Part shown: piece after piece, positions 7,301 to 10,566 of the stretch
Layout of the letters: each line of letters starts with the position of its first letter
How positions within the stretch are numbered: the first letter of the stretch is position 1
NCBI GenBank assembly: GCA_035291605.1
Contig: DATDRS010000212.1
Coordinates: 1 to 10,566, forward strand
Length of the DNA: 10,566 nt
Source: DATDRS01 sp035291605
GTDB lineage: Bacteria > Chloroflexota > Anaerolineae > Anaerolineales > UBA6663
Direction: 5' to 3'
Translations under genes and position numbers: made by a program
Notes under the pieces: generated by a model
Databases searched by the model: none
What the model was told of the DNA's origin: nothing
The model's input: only the letters and a program-made list of their open reading frames with translations

Positions 7301-7830
7301 GCACTTTGGATCGCCAGGCGGCGTCCGTCGCGCCAAAGCTGGAGGATATGTCCCGGTTGATAGATACGACCGTACAGATGGTCCGTCGCATCTCGGCCGA
7401 GCTGCGTCCCAGCCTGCTGGACGATCTGGGGCTGGCCGCGGCGATGGAATGGCAGCTGGACGAATTCCGGGAGCGCACCGGCCTAGAGTGTGTGTTCCAT
7501 TCCAACCTGGAGGACTCGGCGTTAAACGCGGACAGCGCGACCGCCGTTTTCCGGATTTTCCAGGAGACGCTGACGAACGTGGCGCGCCATGCCCAGGCAA
7601 CTCGCGTCGTCGTCGCCCTGGAAGAAAGCCTGGAGACTTTGACCCTCCGCGTCCAGGATAACGGGCGGGGCATCACTGAAGCCGACATCGGCAAGGCTAA
7701 ATCGTTCGGGTTGTTGGGGATGCGTGAGCGCGTCCACCTGCTGGTTGGCGAGATTGATATTCAGAGCGTCCCCGGCCAGGGCACGACGATCACCATTCGG
7801 ATTCCGCTCCAGAGAGAAACAACGCCATGA
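4303..7830 (+). CDS. Membrane hybrid-sensor histidine kinase: Cache, HAMP, 3 PAS, GAF, HisKA_3, HATPase (NarX/LiaS-type core)
   Basis: The protein has 1175 residues from GTG 4303, chosen because AGGAGG lies 5 nt upstream; ATGs at 4198 and 4270 have no such site. Order: short cytosolic end; TM1 about 13-31; a non-cytosolic double-Cache-like domain about 35-280; TM2 about 283-305; HAMP about 306-359; PAS1 about 373-487; PAS2 with PAC about 496-613; PAS3 about 620-748; GAF about 757-923; coiled coil about 920-965; HisKA_3 with REIHDELGQ and phosphoacceptor His981; HATPase with the N box (Asn1092), DNGRGI (1119-1124) and GLLGMRERV (1136-1144). This is the HPK7 kinase class, which partners NarL-type regulators, exactly what follows with a 4-nt overlap. 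The Cache domain likely binds a small extracellular ligand and the PAS/GAF set may add internal signals; no ligand or cofactor residue is evident. There is no receiver domain in the protein. Core motifs are intact. Confidence 0.94.
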   Translation: MSAIPLLSSLRVRLVVLLLAALLLSAVITLYTSTEHQGREARRVEAEAQTLLQLIAAHHGQFIEGTRQLLMTLAEVPEVRGAPEACAAVLHDLFTQAPPYSDFTVADADGNLFCSARPVSEPMNFVEEAWFQRARQTRAFAVGDYQTEAVRGAPALVFAYPLLDAGGDVLGILSASIDLSAPNGLSASGISLPEDAVVAVFDRQGVILAYESDSDSSRVGQAARDTPLVETIITQGAGAAEVRGVDGVARLYAFTSLQGATDYGLYAAVGIPRASALAETGRLFAGSLIALGLAGAGALALAWWSSGALLLRPIKALVGAAEQVRHGNLHARTGLSDGKDEIAQLGLAFDAMAAALEQREAERRDAEAQLQESEYRYRRLVELSPDAILVRTGDEITFINPAGARLLGAIHPDQLIGRPIGEFIHPDWRGLAHERIRPAETSPLVSHAEMRFLRLDGNTFEGEMSASPLTYEGQPAIQVVIRDVTERKRMEAALRESEERFRTMADNAPVLIWVAGSDAMRTFFNKPWLDFTGRIMEMEAGAGWTDGVHPDDYQRCLDAYLAAFKARQRFELEYRLQRADGAYRWMVDIGVPRFAPDGSFAGYIGSGLDITERRRAEEALRLSRDQFAIILQGAADGITAQDPAGRLRYANDAAARMFGYPSAEALLAVSLPEVMQKFEAFDEAGGLFPLEYLPGQLALRGAPKASAKVRLRPLSAGDERWLAIKATPVFNEQGQVELAVNIFQDITDLKQAGVSQRLLAEAGQLLAASLDEAARLVNVTQLAVPLLADWCAMDIVDEDGTVRRIAVAHTDAAGTRMIKGHPFDLEAISGASRAGWPGEPEFYPFVPDSLLEAAARDAEHLRALRALDLKSAMVVPLIARGQPIGALTFVWVESRRRYSRTDLALAEELARRVALALDNTWLYNEAQKLNATLEQRVSTRTAQLLASNARLEASQTQLRLLSAHLQQAREEERIRIAREIHDELGQALAGLKMDVAWLQRTLDRQAASVAPKLEDMSRLIDTTVQMVRRISAELRPSLLDDLGLAAAMEWQLDEFRERTGLECVFHSNLEDSALNADSATAVFRIFQETLTNVARHAQATRVVVALEESLETLTLRVQDNGRGITEADIGKAKSFGLLGMRERVHLLVGEIDIQSVPGQGTTITIRIPLQRETTP

Positions 7831-8459
7831 TAAAAGTCCTGATTGCCGATGATCATGCAGTCGTCCGGCAGGGCCTCAAGCAGATCCTGGGAGAGACGTC
7901 CGACATGCAGGTGGTCGGCGAGGCCACCACAGGCCCCGAGGCGCTGGAGAAAGCGCGAGCGGAGGGCTGGGACGTCATGATTTTGGATCTCACTCTGCCC
8001 GGTCGCAGCGGGTTTGAGATTTTGAAAGCACTGCGCGCCGAAAAGCCCGACCAGCCGGTGCTCATCCTGAGCATGCACGCCGAAGACCAGTTTGCGGTGC
8101 GCCTGCTCAAAGCCGGCGCCTCCGGTTATTTGACCAAGGAAAGCGTGCCCGAAGAGTTGATCAAAGCCATCCGGAAGGTGGTGGCCGGAGGCAAATATGT
8201 CAGCCCGGCGCTGGCAGAGAGGTTAGCCTTCGAGATGGACGCGGCCTCCGAAAGGCTCCCGCACGAGGCGCTGTCCGACCGGGAATTTCAAGTCATGCAG
8301 ATGATCGCGACCGGCAAGGCGGTGAAGCAGATTGCCGAGGAGTTGTCGCTGAGCGTCAAGACCGTCAGCACCTACCGGGCGCGCATCCTGGAAAAGATGA
8401 ACTTAAAGACCAACGCGGACCTGATCCATTACGCCATTCAGCAGCGGCTGATTGAGTGA
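7827..8459 (+). CDS. NarL/LuxR-family response regulator
   Basis: A 210-residue two-domain regulator. The receiver domain (1-120) has the acidic pair Asp8-Asp9, phosphoacceptor Asp54 in LDLTLPG, Ser82 and Lys104. A short linker leads to a LuxR-type helix-turn-helix (about 148-205) with LSDREFQVMQMIATGKAVKQ, where usual family members have a similar LS-RE-EV start, and the recognition helix around SVKTVSTYRARI. The ATG overlaps the kinase stop (ATGA), so translation is coupled and the kinase is its expected phosphodonor. On phosphorylation it should dimerise and bind promoter DNA; the targets are unknown. Natural candidates are its own operon and the receiver/ferritin operon 330 bp downstream. 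All receiver residues needed for phosphorylation are present. No intrinsic terminator follows; a C-rich tract does. Confidence 0.95.
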   Translation: MIKVLIADDHAVVRQGLKQILGETSDMQVVGEATTGPEALEKARAEGWDVMILDLTLPGRSGFEILKALRAEKPDQPVLILSMHAEDQFAVRLLKAGASGYLTKESVPEELIKAIRKVVAGGKYVSPALAERLAFEMDAASERLPHEALSDREFQVMQMIATGKAVKQIAEELSLSVKTVSTYRARILEKMNLKTNADLIHYAIQQRLIE

Positions 8460-8520
8460 TGGTTGCAGGGTGTATAAGGCGTGATATCCCGCTTTCTCAT
8501 GCCAGAGGGGACATGCGCGG

Positions 8521-8561
8521 CCCCGGCCCCCCCTTCTGCCCCTTTTCTCCCCCTTCCTCCC
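8521..8561 (-). repeat. C-rich tract with 10-nt period; G-quadruplex pattern on the minus strand
   Basis: The plus strand reads as C runs of 4, 7, 4, 5 and 3 separated by short mostly T spacers. Three related decamers start at 8529, 8539 and 8549 (CCCCCTTCTG, CCCCTTTTCT, CCCCCTTCCT). On the minus strand this is five G runs of at least three with loops of 5, 6, 5 and 2 nt, which fits the standard four-run quadruplex pattern. In RNA it would be C-rich and G-poor, about 60 nt after the regulator stop, as expected of a Rho loading site. Function is inferred. Confidence 0.6.
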
Positions 8562-8658
8562 TGGTGATTACATACAACGCTCAATGCCCGCATTTTCGTG
8601 GACGCAGAGCAAAGAGAGATATGAATAATCGCCGGCTTCCTTCTTCCTGGCGCAGGTT

Positions 8659-8698
8659 GTAGGACAAACACAGACAATTGAATAAGCCCTCGTCCTAC
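8659..8698. repeat. Inverted repeat GTAGGAC / GTCCTAC upstream of the receiver gene
   Basis: Perfect 7-bp arms at 8659-8665 and 8692-8698 are separated by 26 nt. It lies about 90 nt before the likely receiver start and could be an operator half-site pair or a leader-RNA stem; chance is not excluded. Confidence 0.35.
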
Positions 8699-8789
8699 GG
8701 GCAAATCAGGCTTTGGCCGATAGCCGCCTGGGCGCTGGCAGGGTATTCTCGTGTTGCTAGGAAGCTCCTGCAGAAAGCGATCTTGTGGC

Positions 8790-9266
8790 GTGAAATGGCA
8801 GAAGAACGTCAGGGTTGTTATCGCCGATGACTCGGCGCCAGTGCGGAAGAGGCTGGCCGCATTTCTGCGCACCGTCGGCGGCGTGGAGATTGTGGGACAG
8901 GCCCAGGATGCTGCGGAAGCCATCACCTCTGTCCGGCAGTTGAAGCCGGATGTCATCATCCTGGATATCCGGATGCCTGGCGGGGGCGGCATCGGTGTGC
9001 TGGAGGACCTTCGCAAAGAAGAACCACCGCCGGTTGTCATCATGCTGACGAACTATCCTTTCGCCCAATATCGCAGGAAATGTCTGGAGGCGGGGGCGAG
9101 TTTCTTCTTTGACAAGTCCACCGAGTTTTACGAGATTCCACAGGCCTTTGAACAGTTGTACGCCAGGACTGAAGACGCGCAAGACCCGGAGCGGTTCGAC
9201 GGCCCCGAAGAGAGACAACCCCCATCACCCTCTAGATTGCCTGCGCCCGCGCAATCGCCAGCTTGA
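8790..9266 (+). CDS. Stand-alone receiver-domain response regulator
   Basis: From GTG 8790 the protein has 158 residues. It is a single CheY-like receiver: VRVVIADDS with an acidic Asp-Asp pair, phosphoacceptor Asp in ILDIRMPGG, a switch Thr in VIMLTNYP, and Lys in FFFDKS. A Pro-rich tail of about 30 residues (ending PSRLPAPAQSPA) carries no output domain. It should take phosphate from a kinase and act by protein contact or as a phosphate sink. The start is uncertain: GTG 8751 adds 13 residues and has a weak AGGG 7 nt upstream, but those 13 codons are rare ones rich in Cys and Arg, so 8790 is preferred. The DUF892 gene follows 22 nt later, so they form an operon. The kinase upstream is a candidate partner, by proximity only. 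Confidence 0.88.
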   Translation: MKWQKNVRVVIADDSAPVRKRLAAFLRTVGGVEIVGQAQDAAEAITSVRQLKPDVIILDIRMPGGGGIGVLEDLRKEEPPPVVIMLTNYPFAQYRRKCLEAGASFFFDKSTEFYEIPQAFEQLYARTEDAQDPERFDGPEERQPPSPSRLPAPAQSPA

Positions 9267-9288
9267 GGCAAGGAGAAAGGAACCGACC

Positions 9289-9798
9289 ATGGCCGCAGAA
9301 TTAGAGCTTTTACGCTACCGCTATCTCCAAAAGCTGAATGATCTTTACGGCGGCGAGAAGGAGATGCTGGAGATGCTGCCCGAAGCGGTGGACCGCGCCC
9401 TATCTCTTCCGTTGAAGAGCGCGCTTCAATATCTCTTGGAAAAGACGCAAGGACATGTCCAGCGCCTTGAGCAAGTTTTCGCCGAGATGGGCAGAAAACC
9501 TGCCAACTTCAAGCGCCCGGCAATAGCCACGTTGATCCCGGAAGGCCGGCACTGGTTAGAGACAGACGAGTGGGCGGCCGAAGCGGATATATGGCTGATC
9601 TCCGCCGCCCGGAAATTCGAGCGTTGCGAGATTTCCGGTTACCTGGCGGCCCTCAACTACGCTCAAATTCTCCGCGATCACGCCGCGGCGGACTTGTTGG
9701 AACAGACGTTGAACGAGGAATACGAAGCGGACCGGATTTTGGCCGGGCTGACTGAGGTCGCCCGTGCCGCCGAGGAGATGGAAGAGGCCAGCGCCTAG
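9289..9798 (+). CDS. YciF-like (DUF892) ferritin-fold protein
   Basis: A 169-residue, almost all-helical protein. The start LQKLNDLYGGEKEMLEMLPEA, then LEKTQGHVQRLEQVFAEMG, LIPEG, ADIWLISAARKFERCEISGYLAAL and a final LEQTLNEEYEADRILAGL match the four-helix DUF892/YciF family, known as stress-linked ferritin-like proteins. Possible metal-site residues are Glu23, Glu51, His56, Glu111, Glu114, Glu143, Glu144 and Asp148. The family usually reads EHYEI at 111-115; here it is ERCEI, so a His is replaced by Arg112. ATG 9289 is chosen for family length and because AAAGGA lies about 7 nt upstream; the frame is open further up but only as a shadow of the receiver gene. It is co-transcribed with the receiver and ends at a strong hairpin. 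The biochemical role of the family is poorly defined. Confidence 0.88.
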   Translation: MAAELELLRYRYLQKLNDLYGGEKEMLEMLPEAVDRALSLPLKSALQYLLEKTQGHVQRLEQVFAEMGRKPANFKRPAIATLIPEGRHWLETDEWAAEADIWLISAARKFERCEISGYLAALNYAQILRDHAAADLLEQTLNEEYEADRILAGLTEVARAAEEMEEASA

Positions 9799-9801
9799 CG
9801 A

Positions 9802-9834
9802 AGAAACCCGTTTTCTGCAAGAAAACGGGTTTCT
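9802..9834. terminator. Perfect 15-bp hairpin, probable terminator of the receiver/DUF892 operon
   Basis: Arms AGAAACCCGTTTTCT (9802-9816) and AGAAAACGGGTTTCT (9820-9834) are fully complementary around the loop GCA, beginning 4 nt after the DUF892 stop. The inner CCCGTTTTC/GAAAACGGG stem is followed by TTTCT, which serves as a short U tract in this direction, and the mirror form (AGAAA) exists in the other direction, so it may work both ways. There is no long T run after it. Confidence 0.75.
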
Positions 9835-10051
9835 CCACCACCTTACAGCCGACCCTCTCTAACGCTCTTCAAACTTTCTTATGCCTCGAACGGTCTGTGT
9901 GTAAGACATCGGCTGACAGATACTTCGGCGCGCCTCCTACAAAAAAATCAGGTTCTCACTGATAGAAGATGAGACAGCAAACTGGTATTGTAACCCTAAC
10001 GAAGTCGGGACCGCTTAATGCGAGGCTTTAAGCAAATCAGCCCCGGGAACA
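9835..10051. other. Intergenic region after the hairpin, less GC-rich
   Basis: About 220 bp with no credible gene. It is visibly more AT-rich than its surroundings, with a run of seven A near 9941-9947. It holds a distant 7-bp inverted repeat, CAGCCGA (9846-9852) and TCGGCTG (9909-9915), and a short GCTTAA/TTAAGC pair (10013-10033). A TATTGT at 9986-9991 could be a -10 box for the following ORF, without a clear -35. No tRNA-like fold was recognised. Confidence 0.4.
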
Positions 10052-10063
10052 ATGGGTGACCGT

Positions 10064-10303
10064 ATGAGATCTGAAGACATTCTTGAGGTTTGCCTGGACG
10101 ACATAGCCAGCGGGCGGAAATCCGTGATCGAATGTATTGCCGATTTCCCGGAAGCGCCGGGTCTCGCGGATCAACTCCTGGCCGCCCAAGCCCTGTGGGC
10201 CTGGGCGCCTCCCTGGGACCCAGACCCTTCACCGTGGGCACCGTGGGCATGGCCTCTTCCCGTGCGGGCGACGACTGTTCCCACCTTATGTTGCAGAAAC
10301 TAG
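10064..10303 (+). CDS. Short Trp/Pro-rich protein with an anti-sigma-like N-terminal module, probably truncated
   Basis: The frame (ATG 10064, or 10052 four codons earlier) gives about 80 residues. The first 45, with ILEVCLDDIASGRKSVIECI then FPEAPGLADQLLAAQAL, follow the pattern I know from the N-terminus of many Chloroflexota membrane proteins encoded beside ECF sigma factors (IL..CL..I..G..V..C....P......LL..A..L). In those the module is followed by a linker and a membrane helix. Here it runs into WAWAPPWDPDPSPWAPWAWP, six Trp in 19 residues, partly from a 9-bp tandem duplication (10232-10249), and stops. No sigma factor gene is seen upstream. The ribosome site is weak. It may be a real small protein or the remains of a longer gene broken by a frameshift. 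Confidence 0.45.
   Translation: MRSEDILEVCLDDIASGRKSVIECIADFPEAPGLADQLLAAQALWAWAPPWDPDPSPWAPWAWPLPVRATTVPTLCCRN
10232..10249 (+). repeat. Tandem 9-bp duplication CCGTGGGCA
   Basis: Two perfect copies (10232-10240 and 10241-10249) lie inside the Trp/Pro-rich ORF, each coding Pro-Trp-Ala in that frame. Being a multiple of three it keeps the frame, which is compatible with either coding or slippage. Confidence 0.7.
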
Positions 10304-10319
10304 GCCCATTAGGGCAGGG

Positions 10320-10566
10320 ATGTCGCGCAACAACACGCGAGGCCTGATCCTCATTCCCCTCTCGTTCGCCGCTCTGTATCTGGCGCTGGGCGATCTCAGC
10401 TATAGTTCGAGTTGGCTGGAGGCGGAATGGTGTCATACCGATTTCCCTGGGAGCCATTTCGGCTCTCGAAATTGGCAAGCATTCCGCAGCCGAGTCTTGC
10501 TGGTTTTGCCGGGATTCTTACCTGAATCGCAGGGCCGCTTGGGCGGAATACTTGCCAGGCCGGATG
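10320..10566 (+). CDS. Unrecognised open frame with hydrophobic N-terminus, running off the window (partial, uncertain)
   Basis: From ATG 10320, preceded by AGGGCAGGG, a frame runs without a stop to the window end (82 codons). It starts MSRNNTRGLILIPLSFAALY, a few polar residues then a membrane-helix or signal-like stretch, with GC-rich third positions in the first 35 codons. After about 10400 the codon choice looks less coding-like and another frame reads equally well. The same frame is open back to 10128, under the preceding ORF, so this may be the frameshifted membrane part of that anti-sigma-like gene. No family was recognised. Confidence 0.3.
   Translation, partial: MSRNNTRGLILIPLSFAALYLALGDLSYSSSWLEAEWCHTDFPGSHFGSRNWQAFRSRVLLVLPGFLPESQGRLGGILARPD

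Larger units (their letters stand above)
8460..8789. other. Non-coding gap between the regulator and the receiver gene
   Basis: These 330 bp contain no credible gene; a 68-codon frame starting inside the regulator's stop has no family look. The gap holds the C-rich tract (8521-8561) and, further on, the inverted repeat GTAGGAC (8659-8665) and GTCCTAC (8692-8698) with a 26-nt loop. Promoter signals for the receiver gene are expected here, but I could not place a convincing pair: a TTGTAG at 8657 with GAATAA 17 nt later is the best and is weak. Confidence 0.5.

Noticed and set aside
8438..9218. Minus-strand frames opposite the gap and the receiver gene
   Set aside because: No family resemblance; the receiver on the plus strand has all catalytic residues.
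9846..9915. CAGCCGA / TCGGCTG inverted repeat with a 56-nt loop
   Set aside because: A 7-bp match over this distance in intergenic DNA is easily chance and no further pairing inside the loop was seen.
9996..10478. Minus-strand 160-codon frame across the right end
   Set aside because: Pro/Arg-rich translation without recognisable domain; it lies opposite a better plus-strand candidate, though this area is weakly coding on either strand.

Overview
The window is GC-rich, protein-dense bacterial DNA. It most resembles a Chloroflexota (Anaerolineae-type) genome. This assignment is an inference from gene content: an F420-type luciferase-like oxidoreductase, a transhydrogenase-type flavoprotein, a very large Cache/PAS/GAF sensor kinase, and a short protein with the N-terminal module common at the start of Chloroflexota anti-sigma-like proteins. 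I see no rRNA, tRNA, CRISPR array, insertion sequence or phage gene.

Left half (1-4057), all on the minus strand. Reading with transcription, there is a solitary CpaF/TadA-type secretion ATPase (4057-3068), then a soluble transhydrogenase SthA (2997-1594), then the branched-chain amino acid exporter pair AzlC (1471-785) and AzlD (728-411). Last is the N-terminal part of a TIGR03617-like F420-dependent oxidoreductase (329-1), which runs off the window. The gaps are short but not empty. Three hold degenerate tandem heptamers: GTGACNN between azlC and azlD, AAATCCC before azlC, and GGGAANN before sthA. The last two sit directly upstream of TATAATCCC boxes that look like the promoters of azlC and sthA.

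Middle (4058-8459). A 245-bp divergent intergenic region separates the ATPase gene from a plus-strand two-component pair. The 1175-residue membrane histidine kinase has the order TM, Cache, TM, HAMP, three PAS, GAF, HisKA_3, HATPase. It overlaps by 4 nt (ATGA) a NarL/LuxR-type response regulator, so the two are translationally coupled and almost certainly work as a pair. The periplasmic or extracellular sensor domain and four cytosolic sensor domains would converge on one kinase core that phosphorylates Asp54 of the regulator.

Right part (8460-10566). A 330-bp non-coding gap contains a C-rich tract (G-quadruplex pattern on the opposite strand) and a 7-bp inverted repeat. A second small operon follows: a stand-alone receiver protein and a YciF-like (DUF892) ferritin-fold protein, ended by a perfect 15-bp hairpin. 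Together with the kinase/regulator pair this suggests a signalling and stress-response locus; the link between the two operons is inferred only from adjacency. The last 500 bp holds a short Trp/Pro-rich ORF that looks like a truncated anti-sigma-like protein, followed by an unresolved open frame with a hydrophobic N-terminus that leaves the window.
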